Shown here one piece after another: positions 30,653 to 38,631 of a stretch of DNA of 64,000 bases; position 1 is the stretch's first letter; every line of letters starts with the position of its first letter. The notes under the pieces were generated by a model. It was not told where the DNA came from and did not search any database. It saw only the letters and a list, made by a program, of their open reading frames with translations. Position numbers and translations under genes: made by a program. The DNA lies in the NCBI RefSeq assembly GCF_031882575.1, contig NZ_CP134772.1, positions 576,001 through 640,000 on the forward strand, read 5' to 3'. The stretch is from Pseudomonas sp. VD-NE ins (lineage in GTDB: Bacteria > Pseudomonadota > Gammaproteobacteria > Pseudomonadales > Pseudomonadaceae).

Positions 30653-30679
30653 CAAAAACCCGCTTTCGCGGGTTTTTGT
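30653..30679 (-). terminator. Terminator of the first tRNA-Leu
   Basis: CAAAAACCCGC and GCGGGTTTTTG form a stem around a short TTTC loop, with A- and T-tracts on both sides, so it can act in both directions. It lies 32 bases beyond the tRNA 3' end. Confidence 0.85.
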
Positions 30680-30710
30680 GAAACTCAACGTCGTAACCTT
30701 GAGTTTGAAT

Positions 30711-30797
30711 TGGTGCCCAGAAGAAGACTCGAACTTCCACGACCGTAAGGTCACCAGCACCTGAAGCTGGCGTGTCTACCAATTTCACCATCTGGGC
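30711..30797 (-). tRNA. tRNA-Leu (anticodon CAG), copy 1
   Basis: On the minus strand an 87-base cloverleaf runs from GCCCAGA (acceptor) to the encoded CCA. D-loop TTGGTAGAC, anticodon arm CCAGC-TTCAGGT-GCTGG with CAG, a long class II variable arm (TGACCTTACGGTC) and TTCGAGT T-loop are visible. It reads CUG, the commonest leucine codon here. It has its own promoter and terminator. Confidence 0.96.
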
Positions 30798-30832
30798 AAT
30801 CATCGCTAGCGTTGCCGCTGTTGATGTGGCGC

Positions 30833-30861
30833 ACTATACGGAGCGCGTTTTGATCTGTAAA
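30833..30861 (-). promoter_or_regulatory. Sigma-70 promoter of tRNA-Leu copy 1
   Basis: Read on the minus strand: TTTACA (30856-30861), a 17-base spacer and TATAGT (30833-30838), followed by a GC-rich GCGCC discriminator region typical of stringently controlled stable-RNA promoters. Confidence 0.8.
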
Positions 30862-30913
30862 CCCCTGATTTAATTTTAATAAATCAGTTTTAAGAAAACC
30901 CGGGCTTAGAATG

Positions 30914-30940
30914 CAAAAAACCCGCTTTCGCGGGTTTTGT
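30914..30940 (-). terminator. Terminator of the second tRNA-Leu
   Basis: CAAAAAACCCGC pairs with GCGGGTTTTGT around TTTC; closely similar to the terminator at 30653-30679 and at the same distance from its tRNA. Confidence 0.82.
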
Positions 30941-30977
30941 GTGAGCCTTGAAACTGATCTAGTCTCAAGCTCGAAAT

Positions 30978-31064
30978 TGGTGCCCAGAAGAAGACTCGAA
31001 CTTCCACGACCGTAAGGTCACCAGCACCTGAAGCTGGCGTGTCTACCAATTTCACCATCTGGGC
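30978..31064 (-). tRNA. tRNA-Leu (anticodon CAG), copy 2
   Basis: As far as I can align by eye, identical in sequence to copy 1, 267 bases away, with the encoded CCA at 30978-30980 and acceptor start GCCCAGA at 31064. The whole promoter-tRNA-terminator unit appears duplicated. Confidence 0.96.
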
Positions 31065-31100
31065 AGTATCGGCAGCGCTTGTGCGTCGTCGATGGCGCGC

Positions 31101-31129
31101 ACTATACGGAGCGTCTTTTTAACTGTAAA
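31101..31129 (-). promoter_or_regulatory. Sigma-70 promoter of tRNA-Leu copy 2
   Basis: Minus strand: TTTACA (31124-31129), a 17-base spacer and TATAGT (31101-31106). Same hexamers and spacing as copy 1, with a partly different spacer. Confidence 0.8.
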
Positions 31130-31290
31130 CCCCTGCCAGCAAAAAACATGATTTTTTTTACCGGTGGTGGTCAAAACGGCTTTCCAGCGTCGATACAAGG
31201 CCTCAGTTGGGCCTTATATAGTCGGAAATTTCCCGTTTCATGGCGCCTATGCCAAACTAACCCGCATATAGACAAGGTGAAAACTCTCTA

Positions 31291-33921
31291 ATGGCCGATT
31301 GGCAGTCCCTCGATCCCGAGGCCGCTCGTGAAGCGGAAAAATATGAAAACCCTATTCCTAGCCGCGAACTGATCCTGGCGCATCTCGCCGATCGGGGTTC
31401 GCCTGCTGCCCGCGAGCAACTGGTCGAAGAGTTTGGTCTGACCACAGAAGACCAGATCGAAGCCCTGCGCCGCCGTCTGCGCGCCATGGAGCGCGACGCT
31501 CAACTGATCTACACCCGCCGTGGCACTTACGCGCCGGTCGACAAGCTCGACCTGATCCTCGGCCGCATCAGCGGTCACCGTGACGGTTTCGGCTTCCTGG
31601 TGCCGGACGACGGCAGCGACGACCTGTTCATGAGCCCGGCGCAAATGCGTCTGGTGTTCGATGGCGACCGTGCGCTGGCACGTGTTTCCGGTCTCGACCG
31701 TCGTGGTCGCCGCGAAGGTGTGATCGTCGAAGTGGTTTCGCGAGCTCACGAAACCATCGTCGGTCGCTACTTTGAAGAGGGCGGCATCGGTTTCGTCGTT
31801 GCCGATAACCCGAAGATTCAGCAAGAAGTGCTGGTCACCCCGGGCCGCAACGCCAACGCCAAGATCGGTCAGTTCGTCGAGGTGAAAATCACCCACTGGC
31901 CAACGCCGCGCTTCCAGCCGCAAGGCGATGTGGTCGAAGTGGTCGGCAACTACATGGCGCCGGGCATGGAAATCGATGTTGCCCTGCGCACCTACGACAT
32001 TCCGCACGTCTGGCCTGAAGCCGTGCTGAAAGAAGCGGCCAAGCTCAAGCCGGAAGTCGAAGAGAAAGACAAAGAGAAGCGCGTCGACCTGCGCCATCTG
32101 CCGTTCGTCACCATCGACGGCGAAGATGCCCGCGACTTCGACGATGCGGTTTATTGCGAAGCCAAGCCGGGCAAGCTGCGCCTGTTCTCCGGCGGCTGGA
32201 AGTTGTACGTGGCGATTGCCGACGTTTCCAGCTATGTGAAAATCGGTTCGGCGCTGGATAACGAAGCGCAAGTGCGTGGCAACTCGGTGTATTTCCCCGA
32301 GCGCGTGGTGCCGATGCTGCCTGAGCAGCTGTCCAACGGCCTGTGCTCGCTGAATCCGCACGTTGATCGTCTGGCCATGGTTTGCGAGATGACCATCTCC
32401 AAGTCCGGCGAAATGACCGACTATTGCTTCTATGAAGCGGTGATCCATTCCCACGCTCGTCTGACTTACAACAAAGTCAGCGCGATGCTGGAAACACCGA
32501 AAATCACCGAGGCGCGTCAGCTTCGTGGTGAGTACAACGACGTTCTGCCGCACCTTAAACAGCTGTATGCGCTGTACAAGGTTCTGCTGGCTGCTCGTCA
32601 CGTCCGTGGCGCGATCGATTTCGAAACGCAGGAAACCCGAATCATCTTCGGTACCGAGCGCAAGATTGCCGAAATCCGTCCGACCACCCGCAACGACGCG
32701 CACAAGCTGATCGAGGAATGCATGCTGGCGGCCAACGTGGCCACCGCCGAATTTCTCAAGAAGCACGAAATTCCTGCGCTGTATCGCGTCCACGACGGTC
32801 CGCCACCGGAGCGTCTGGAAAAACTGCGTGCGTTCCTTGGCGAGCTCGGTCTGTCCCTGCATAAAGGCAAGGACGGCCCGTCGCCGAAGGACTATCAGGC
32901 CTTGCTGGCGAGCATCAAGGATCGCCCGGATTTCCATCTGATCCAGACCGTCATGCTGCGTTCGCTGAGCCAGGCGGTGTACAGCGCTGACAATCAGGGC
33001 CACTTTGGCCTGAATTACGAAGCCTATACCCACTTCACTTCGCCGATCCGTCGCTATCCGGACTTGCTCACGCACCGCGCGATCCGCAGCGTGATCCATT
33101 CGAAACAGGACACCCCGCACGTTCGCCGTGCCGGTGCGATGACCATTCCGAAGGCGCGCATCTATCCGTACGACGAAGCAGCGCTCGAGCAGCTCGGCGA
33201 GCAATGCTCGATGAGCGAACGCCGTGCCGACGAAGCGACCCGCGACGTGGTGAACTGGCTCAAGTGCGAGTTCATGAAGGATCGCGTGGGCGAATCGTTC
33301 CCGGGTGTGATCACCGCAGTGACCGGTTTCGGCCTGTTCGTCGAGCTGACCGATATCTACGTCGAAGGTCTGGTGCATGTCACCGCGCTGCCGGGCGATT
33401 ACTACCACTTCGATCCTGTGCATCACCGCTTGGCGGGCGAGCGCACCGGTCGTAGCTTCCGTCTGGGCGATACCGTTGAAGTGCGCGTCATGCGCGTTGA
33501 CCTCGACGAGCGCAAGATCGACTTCGAGATGGCTGAAAAAACCATCAGCGCGCCAATTGGCCGCAAGAAGCGTGGTGCTGAAACTGCTGCGCCTGCTGCG
33601 AAAACCTCGGAAGAGAAGGCTCCAGCGAAAACCGCTGGTCGCCGTCCGGCCAAGGAAAAGGCTGCTGAAGCCTACCGCCCGAGCGACGCCGTGGCGAAAA
33701 ACGCCGAGTTGCGCAAAAGCCGTGAAATGAAGAAAGCGCTGCTTTCCGACGCGAAAAACGGTGGTAAAGCGGCGTCCGGGGGAAAGACCGGACGGTCGGC
33801 GCCTGAAAAGGCCTCCGGCGGCAAGCCAGCGAAACCGAGCAAACACCGTAAAGGCCCGCCAAAAGCGGGTTCTGCTCCAGCCAAAAGTGGCGGGGCACGT
33901 AAACCGAAGGCGAAGTCATGA
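31291..33921 (+). CDS. rnr: Ribonuclease R
   Basis: A processive 3'-5' exoribonuclease that degrades structured RNA and takes part in trans-translation quality control and cold adaptation. The 876-residue product has an N-terminal helix-turn-helix (about 20-80), two cold-shock domains (about 80-245), the RNB catalytic domain (about 260-590) with the acidic cluster DGEDARDFDDAV, an S1 domain (about 650-735, from FPGVITAVTGFGLFVEL) and a long Lys/Ala-rich basic tail. The ATG at 31291 is the family start (MADWQSLDPEA). The stop overlaps rlmB by four bases. Confidence 0.97.
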   Translation: MADWQSLDPEAAREAEKYENPIPSRELILAHLADRGSPAAREQLVEEFGLTTEDQIEALRRRLRAMERDAQLIYTRRGTYAPVDKLDLILGRISGHRDGFGFLVPDDGSDDLFMSPAQMRLVFDGDRALARVSGLDRRGRREGVIVEVVSRAHETIVGRYFEEGGIGFVVADNPKIQQEVLVTPGRNANAKIGQFVEVKITHWPTPRFQPQGDVVEVVGNYMAPGMEIDVALRTYDIPHVWPEAVLKEAAKLKPEVEEKDKEKRVDLRHLPFVTIDGEDARDFDDAVYCEAKPGKLRLFSGGWKLYVAIADVSSYVKIGSALDNEAQVRGNSVYFPERVVPMLPEQLSNGLCSLNPHVDRLAMVCEMTISKSGEMTDYCFYEAVIHSHARLTYNKVSAMLETPKITEARQLRGEYNDVLPHLKQLYALYKVLLAARHVRGAIDFETQETRIIFGTERKIAEIRPTTRNDAHKLIEECMLAANVATAEFLKKHEIPALYRVHDGPPPERLEKLRAFLGELGLSLHKGKDGPSPKDYQALLASIKDRPDFHLIQTVMLRSLSQAVYSADNQGHFGLNYEAYTHFTSPIRRYPDLLTHRAIRSVIHSKQDTPHVRRAGAMTIPKARIYPYDEAALEQLGEQCSMSERRADEATRDVVNWLKCEFMKDRVGESFPGVITAVTGFGLFVELTDIYVEGLVHVTALPGDYYHFDPVHHRLAGERTGRSFRLGDTVEVRVMRVDLDERKIDFEMAEKTISAPIGRKKRGAETAAPAAKTSEEKAPAKTAGRRPAKEKAAEAYRPSDAVAKNAELRKSREMKKALLSDAKNGGKAASGGKTGRSAPEKASGGKPAKPSKHRKGPPKAGSAPAKSGGARKPKAKS

Positions 33922-34682
33922 GTCAGTTGGAAAAAATCTACGGCGTTCACGCGGTAGAAGCGTTGCTGCGTCACCACCCGAAACGCGTCAAGCAGATCTG
34001 GCTGGCGGAAAGCCGCAACGATCCGCGTGTGCAGACGCTGGTTGAATTGGCCAACGAGAATCGTGTTCAGGTAGGTCAGGCCGAGCGTCGCGAAATGGAC
34101 GCTTGGGTTGAAGGCGTGCACCAGGGTGTGGTCGCGGAAGTCAGCCCGAGCCAGGTCTGGGGCGAAGCCATGCTCGACGAGCTGCTTGATCGCACTGAAG
34201 GCGCGCCGCTGTTGCTGGTGCTCGACGGTGTGACCGATCCGCACAACCTCGGCGCCTGCCTGCGTTCGGCCGATGCGGCCGGTGCGCTGGCGGTGATCGT
34301 GCCGAAAGACAAGTCGGCAACTTTGACGCCGGTCGTGCGTAAAGTCGCTTGCGGCGCGGCGGAAGTGATCCCGCTGGTGGCAGTGACCAACCTCGCTCGT
34401 ACCCTGGAAAAACTTCAGCAGCGCGGTCTGTGGATTGTCGGCACGGCGGGTGAGGCCGAGGTCAGCATTTATGACCAGGACCTGACCGGCCCGACCATCC
34501 TGATCATGGGCGCCGAAGGCAAAGGCATGCGTCGCTTGACTCGCGAGCACTGTGATTATCTGGTGAAGCTGCCGATGGCCGGTAGTGTCAGCAGCCTGAA
34601 CGTCTCGGTCGCGACTGGCGTGTGCCTGTTCGAAGCCCAGCGTCAGCGCGGTGCAAAAGCCAAGGCTGCCGCGAAGAAGTAG
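33918..34682 (+). CDS. rlmB: 23S rRNA (guanosine-2'-O-)-methyltransferase RlmB
   Basis: A SPOUT-class methyltransferase that modifies G2251 in the peptidyl-transferase loop of 23S rRNA. The 254-residue product has an L30e-like RNA-binding domain (about 1-80, IYGVHAVEALL) and a knotted SAM-binding domain with motif 1 (DPHNLGACLRSADA), motif 2 (IMGAEGKGMRRLT) and motif 3 (LPMAGSVSSLNVSVA). ATG 33918 lies inside the rnr stop region (ATGA overlap), so the pair is translationally coupled. Confidence 0.96.
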   Translation: MSQLEKIYGVHAVEALLRHHPKRVKQIWLAESRNDPRVQTLVELANENRVQVGQAERREMDAWVEGVHQGVVAEVSPSQVWGEAMLDELLDRTEGAPLLLVLDGVTDPHNLGACLRSADAAGALAVIVPKDKSATLTPVVRKVACGAAEVIPLVAVTNLARTLEKLQQRGLWIVGTAGEAEVSIYDQDLTGPTILIMGAEGKGMRRLTREHCDYLVKLPMAGSVSSLNVSVATGVCLFEAQRQRGAKAKAAAKK

Positions 34683-34705
34683 TCTTGAGCTGAAAGCGGT
34701 TCAAA

Positions 34706-34795
34706 TGTGGGAGCGAGCCTGCTCGCGAAAGGGGTGTGTCAGACGACATTAATGTTGCCTGATGTATCGCATTCGCGAGCAGGCTCGCTCCCACA
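34706..34795. repeat. REP-type palindrome, 24-bp arms (GCGAGCAGGCTCGC class)
   Basis: Arms TGTGGGAGCGAGCCTGCTCG... at 34706-34729 and 34772-34795 are perfect inverted complements with a 42-base centre. This is a different Pseudomonas REP class from the two elsewhere in the window. It probably protects or ends the rnr-rlmB transcript. Confidence 0.82.
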
Positions 34796-34849
34796 GTAGT
34801 TTTGGGCCAGGGCGAAGATCGTTGGTTGTTCAAATAATCACCAATTGCC

Positions 34850-34878
34850 TTGCACCTCTTCTGTCCCTTCTCTACAAT
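34850..34878 (+). promoter_or_regulatory. Sigma-70 promoter of the rpsF operon
   Basis: TTGCAC (34850-34855), a 17-base spacer and TACAAT (34873-34878), with a transcript leader of about 110 bases before rpsF. Confidence 0.65.
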
Positions 34879-34885
34879 TGCGCCC

Positions 34886-34927
34886 CTTGCTGTGACGGCA
34901 GGCACGCATGTGCCCCGCGCCAGCAAG
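34886..34927 (+). promoter_or_regulatory. Candidate bS6:bS18 autoregulatory leader hairpin
   Basis: In the rpsF leader, CTTGCTG (34886-34892) pairs with CAGCAAG (34921-34927) and an inner stem GGCAC (34901-34905) pairs with GTGCC (34910-34914). They are separated by an asymmetric internal loop with a C-rich 3' side (CCGCGC). A hairpin with a CCG-containing bulge in this position is the known S6:S18 binding motif that mimics 16S rRNA. Assignment is by position and shape only. Confidence 0.45.
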
Positions 34928-34996
34928 TCCATTAGTGTCATTCACTCCTTGTCTGACCGTTTTTGAGCGGCAGGCTACAACCCGTAAGGAGCATTC

Positions 34997-35416
34997 ATGC
35001 GTCATTACGAAATCATCTTTTTGGTCCACCCGGATCAAAGCGAGCAAGTCGGCGGCATGGTTGAGCGTTACACCAAGCTGATCGAAGAAGACGGCGGCAA
35101 AATCCACCGTCTGGAAGATTGGGGCCGTCGTCAACTGGCCTACGCAATCAACAATGTTCACAAGGCTCACTACGTGATGCTGAACGTTGAGTGCACTGGC
35201 AAGGCCCTGGCCGAGCTGGAAGACAACTTCCGCTACAACGATGCAGTGATCCGTAACCTGGTCATCCGTCGCGACGAAGCCGTTACTGGCCAGTCCGAGA
35301 TGCTCAAGGCTGAAGAAAACCGCAGTGAGCGCCGTGAGCGTCGCGATCGTCCTGAGCACGAAGGCGCTGAAAGCGCTGAAGGCGAAGAGAACGACAGCGA
35401 TAACGCTGACGAGTAA
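34997..35416 (+). CDS. rpsF: 30S ribosomal protein bS6
   Basis: A 139-residue protein that binds with bS18 at the platform of the 30S subunit. It starts at ATG 34997 ([18 protein letters not shown]) after TAAGGAG. The core includes [11 protein letters not shown] and the C-terminal tail is strongly acidic (Glu/Asp-rich, the site of RimK glutamylation in related bacteria). It opens the operon rpsF-rpsR-membrane protein-rplI. Confidence 0.97.
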   Translation: MRHYEIIFLVHPDQSEQVGGMVERYTKLIEEDGGKIHRLEDWGRRQLAYAINNVHKAHYVMLNVECTGKALAELEDNFRYNDAVIRNLVIRRDEAVTGQSEMLKAEENRSERRERRDRPEHEGAESAEGEENDSDNADE

Positions 35417-35445
35417 TCCACGGACCTTATTAAGGAGCCTATCAA

Positions 35446-35676
35446 ATGGCACGTTTCTTCCGTCGTCGTAAATTCTGCCGTTTCACCGCTGAAGACGTGA
35501 AAGAGATCGATTACAAAGATCTCAACACTCTGAAAGCCTACGTATCCGAGACCGGCAAAATCGTTCCAAGCCGCATCACCGGTACCAAAGCTCGTTATCA
35601 GCGTCAGCTGGCCACCGCTATCAAGCGCGCCCGCTTCCTGGCCCTGCTGGCCTACACCGACAGCCACGGCCGCTGA
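35446..35676 (+). CDS. rpsR: 30S ribosomal protein bS18
   Basis: A 76-residue protein, the dimer partner of bS6 in the 30S platform. ATG 35446 follows AAGGAG. The sequence [16 protein letters not shown] and the motif [23 protein letters not shown] are characteristic. It is 29 bases from rpsF. Confidence 0.97.
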
Positions 35677-35712
35677 GACCGGGCAGTCGACAAGTAGCAA
35701 AGGATTGAATGC

Positions 35713-36606
35713 ATGCGTGCCTTAGCTGAGTTCATCATGCGAGGCCGTATGCAGGCCACTCTCGTGGTGGCCGGATGTGCAACATTGCCGTTGTTGTATT
35801 GGTTGGGCGCTGCCGCCGGGAGCCTTGTGCTGCTGCGGCGCGGACTGACGGACGCCTTGGGTGTTCTGTCTCTGGGGCTGCTGCCGGCATTGATCTGGTG
35901 GCTGTATGCCGATGACCCACGGGCACTTCTGGTGCTGCTGGGGTCTTCGGGACTTGCGTTGGTTTTGCGCGCAAGTGAGTCCTGGGTCCGCACGCTGCTG
36001 GTCAGCGTAGTGATTGGAGTGGTGTTTTCAGTGGTGCTCGGGGCTGCGTTTGCGGCCCAGATCGAGATGCTCGCGCAGGCCTTGATAAAGGTCATGCCGG
36101 CGCTTCTCGGTGAGACCTACAAGCAATTGTCGGTCGATGAGCAAGCGCGTTTCGCGTCCCTGATTGCACCAGTCCTGACCGGACTGATTGCGGCGTTGTT
36201 GCAGATCGTCAGCGTGCTGAGCCTGATTGTCGGGCGGCATTGGCAGGCGTTGTTGTACAACCCGGGTGGTTTTGGTCGCGAGTTTCGCGCCATCCGGATC
36301 CCGCTGGGGCCGGCGATGTTACTGCTGGCGTTGATGCTTCTGGGCCCGAATCTCGGTGCACAGATGGCCATGTTGACGCCGTTGTGCAGTGTACCGTTGG
36401 TGTTCGCCGGACTGGCCCTGATTCACGGGCTGGTCGGGCAGAAGCGACTGGCCGGTTTCTGGCTGGTGGGGTTGTACGTCACGCTGCTGTTGTTCATGCA
36501 GCTGATCTATCCGTTGCTCGTGGTTTTGGCCATTGTCGACAGCCTGATTGATTTTCGCGGTCGTCACGTGTCGAAAGACACCGATAACGCGAACGGTGAA
36601 GGTTAA
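35713..36606 (+). CDS. Conserved membrane protein between rpsR and rplI (YybS/DUF2232-like)
   Basis: A 297-residue polytopic membrane protein with about eight hydrophobic helices and a short charged C terminus. Proteins of this kind lie between rpsR and rplI across Pseudomonas and resemble the DUF2232/YybS family. Function is unknown. The start at ATG 35713 (MRALAEFIMRGRMQ) has AAAGGA seven bases upstream; ATG 35737 and ATG 35749 are later in-frame options. Its place in a ribosomal-protein operon gives no clear functional clue. Confidence 0.85.
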   Translation: MRALAEFIMRGRMQATLVVAGCATLPLLYWLGAAAGSLVLLRRGLTDALGVLSLGLLPALIWWLYADDPRALLVLLGSSGLALVLRASESWVRTLLVSVVIGVVFSVVLGAAFAAQIEMLAQALIKVMPALLGETYKQLSVDEQARFASLIAPVLTGLIAALLQIVSVLSLIVGRHWQALLYNPGGFGREFRAIRIPLGPAMLLLALMLLGPNLGAQMAMLTPLCSVPLVFAGLALIHGLVGQKRLAGFWLVGLYVTLLLFMQLIYPLLVVLAIVDSLIDFRGRHVSKDTDNANGEG

Positions 36607-36625
36607 AAGTTAAGAGGATTTCCAC

Positions 36626-37072
36626 ATGCAACTGATCCTTCTGGAAAAAATCGCCAACCTGGGCAACCTGGGCGACAAAGTAAACGTTAAGGCCGGTTAC
36701 GGCCGTAACTACCTGCTGCCTTTCGGCAAAGCTACCGCTGCGACCGCTGCCAACCTGGCTGCGTTTGAAGAGCGTCGTGCCGAGCTGGAAAAAGCTGCCG
36801 CAGACCGTAAAGCATCGGCTGAAAGCCGTGCTGCCCAACTGGCCGAGCTGGAAGTGACCATCACTGCCACCGCTGGCGACGAAGGCAAGCTGTTCGGTTC
36901 GATCGGTACTCACGACATCGCTGACGCACTGACCGCCTCCGGCGTTGAAGTTGCGAAAAGCGAAGTTCGTCTGCCGAACGGCACCATCCGCAACGTGGGT
37001 GAATTCGACGTGGCTGTGCACCTGCACGCCGAAGTTGAAGCCACCGTACGCGTTGTCGTGGTAGCAGCTTAA
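36626..37072 (+). CDS. rplI: 50S ribosomal protein bL9
   Basis: A 148-residue protein of the L1-stalk base of the large subunit that helps maintain reading frame. It has the conserved N-terminal domain [17 protein letters not shown], with [13 protein letters not shown], then a long central helix (about 40-75) and a C-terminal domain with [17 protein letters not shown] 36626 has AGAGGA upstream. A hairpin follows at 37118. Confidence 0.97.
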   Translation: MQLILLEKIANLGNLGDKVNVKAGYGRNYLLPFGKATAATAANLAAFEERRAELEKAAADRKASAESRAAQLAELEVTITATAGDEGKLFGSIGTHDIADALTASGVEVAKSEVRLPNGTIRNVGEFDVAVHLHAEVEATVRVVVVAA

Positions 37073-37117
37073 GCAACACTGATCGGCTGGCGGCTTGTCC
37101 GCCAGACGGTTAACATC

Positions 37118-37152
37118 GGGCACGATCCTGTTTACAGGTCGTGCCCTTTGTC
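37118..37152 (+). terminator. Hairpin terminator between rplI and dnaB
   Basis: GGGCACGATCCTG (37118-37130) pairs with CAGGTCGTGCCC (37135-37146) with one bulged T, followed by a moderately T-rich tail. Confidence 0.7.
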
Positions 37153-37191
37153 TTTCTGAATTCCCTGTTTTTCCAAACAACACAAGTGGCC

Positions 37192-38589
37192 ATGAACGAT
37201 ATCTCCGCTCCCGAGCAATACGATCTGCAAACCGCTGCCCTGAAGGTGCCGCCGCATTCCATCGAAGCCGAACAGGCTGTACTCGGTGGTCTGATGCTGG
37301 ACAACAACGCCTGGGAACGCGTGCTCGATCAAGTCTCCGACGGCGATTTCTATCGACATGACCACCGTCTGATTTTCCGGGCGATCGCCAAGCTGGCCGA
37401 TCAGAACATGCCGATCGACGTCGTGACCCTGTCCGAACAACTGGACAAGGAGGGTCAGACCTCGCAAGTCGGCGGTCTCGGTTACCTTGGCGAACTGGCG
37501 AAAAACACGCCGTCCGTCGCCAACATCAAGGCCTATGCGCAGATCGTTCGCGAACGAGCGACCTTGCGCCAGTTGATCGGCATCAGCACCGAAATCGCCG
37601 ACAGCGCCTTCAACCCTGAAGGCCGCACCGCTGCAGAGATTCTCGACGAAGCCGAACGGCAGATCTTCCAGATTGCCGAGGCCCGCCCGAAAACCGGTGG
37701 TCCAGTAGGCGTGAACGATTTGCTGACCAAGGCCATCGACCGCATCGACACCTTGTTCAACACCGACAACGCCATCACCGGCCTGTCCACCGGCTACACC
37801 GACCTCGACGAGAAGACCAGCGGCCTGCAGCCGTCCGACTTGATCATCGTCGCCGGCCGTCCGTCGATGGGTAAAACCACCTTCGCGATGAACCTGGTGG
37901 AAAACGCCGTGTTGCGCAGCGAGAAGGCGGTTCTGGTGTATTCCCTCGAGATGCCAGGTGAATCGCTGATCATGCGTATGCTGTCCTCGTTGGGCCGCAT
38001 CGACCAGACCAAAGTGCGTTCCGGCCAACTGGAAGACGATGACTGGCCACGCCTGACCTCGGCGGTCAACCTGCTCAATGATCGCAAGCTGTTTATCGAT
38101 GACACCGCCGGCATCAGCCCGTCGGAAATGCGTGCGCGGACCCGGCGTCTGGTGCGTGAGCACGGCGACGTCGGCCTGATCATGATCGACTACCTGCAGT
38201 TGATGCAGATCCCCGGTTCCAGCGGTGACAACCGGACCAACGAAATTTCCGAGATCTCGCGATCCCTGAAAGCGCTGGCCAAGGAATTCAACTGCCCGGT
38301 AGTGGCGTTGTCGCAGCTCAACCGCTCCCTCGAACAACGCCCGAACAAGCGTCCGGTGAACTCCGACTTGCGCGAATCCGGAGCGATCGAGCAGGACGCC
38401 GACGTGATCATGTTCGTGTACCGCGACGAGGTGTACCACCCGGAAACCGAGCACAAGGGCATCGCCGAAATCATCATCGGCAAACAGCGTAACGGCCCGA
38501 TCGGTTTTATTCGCTTGGCGTTTATCGGCAAATACACACGCTTCGAAAACCTTGCGCCGGGCAGTTACAACTTCGACGACGACGAATAA
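37192..38589 (+). CDS. dnaB: Replicative DNA helicase
   Basis: Hexameric 5'-3' helicase that unwinds DNA at the replication fork and recruits primase. ATG 37192 (MNDISAPEQYDLQ) gives 465 residues; the frame reaches back to 37141 but that part overlaps the terminator. The N-terminal domain (about 20-125, HSIEAEQAVLGGLML) and RecA-like domain (about 185-465) are intact, with Walker A GRPSMGKTTFAMN near residue 222, Walker B LIMIDYLQLM near 330, and LNRSLEQRPNKRP. It is convergent with the effector array that begins 42 bases downstream on the other strand. Confidence 0.97.
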   Translation: MNDISAPEQYDLQTAALKVPPHSIEAEQAVLGGLMLDNNAWERVLDQVSDGDFYRHDHRLIFRAIAKLADQNMPIDVVTLSEQLDKEGQTSQVGGLGYLGELAKNTPSVANIKAYAQIVRERATLRQLIGISTEIADSAFNPEGRTAAEILDEAERQIFQIAEARPKTGGPVGVNDLLTKAIDRIDTLFNTDNAITGLSTGYTDLDEKTSGLQPSDLIIVAGRPSMGKTTFAMNLVENAVLRSEKAVLVYSLEMPGESLIMRMLSSLGRIDQTKVRSGQLEDDDWPRLTSAVNLLNDRKLFIDDTAGISPSEMRARTRRLVREHGDVGLIMIDYLQLMQIPGSSGDNRTNEISEISRSLKALAKEFNCPVVALSQLNRSLEQRPNKRPVNSDLRESGAIEQDADVIMFVYRDEVYHPETEHKGIAEIIIGKQRNGPIGFIRLAFIGKYTRFENLAPGSYNFDDDE

Positions 38590-38590
38590 A

Positions 38591-38616
38591 TGTTGGCCGG
38601 AATCTTTCGGCCAACA
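38591..38616. terminator. Hairpin between convergent dnaB and NEL gene 1
   Basis: TGTTGGCCG (38591-38599) and CGGCCAACA (38608-38616) form a 9-bp stem. No strong T-tract. A similar GTTGGCC hairpin follows the second NEL gene (43368-43403). Confidence 0.5.
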
Positions 38617-38631
38617 CCCGTATCTGTCGAC

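Noticed and set aside
31288..33846. 852-codon antisense open frame opposite rnr
   Set aside because: Codon-bias shadow of RNase R; no ribosome-binding site and no family features.
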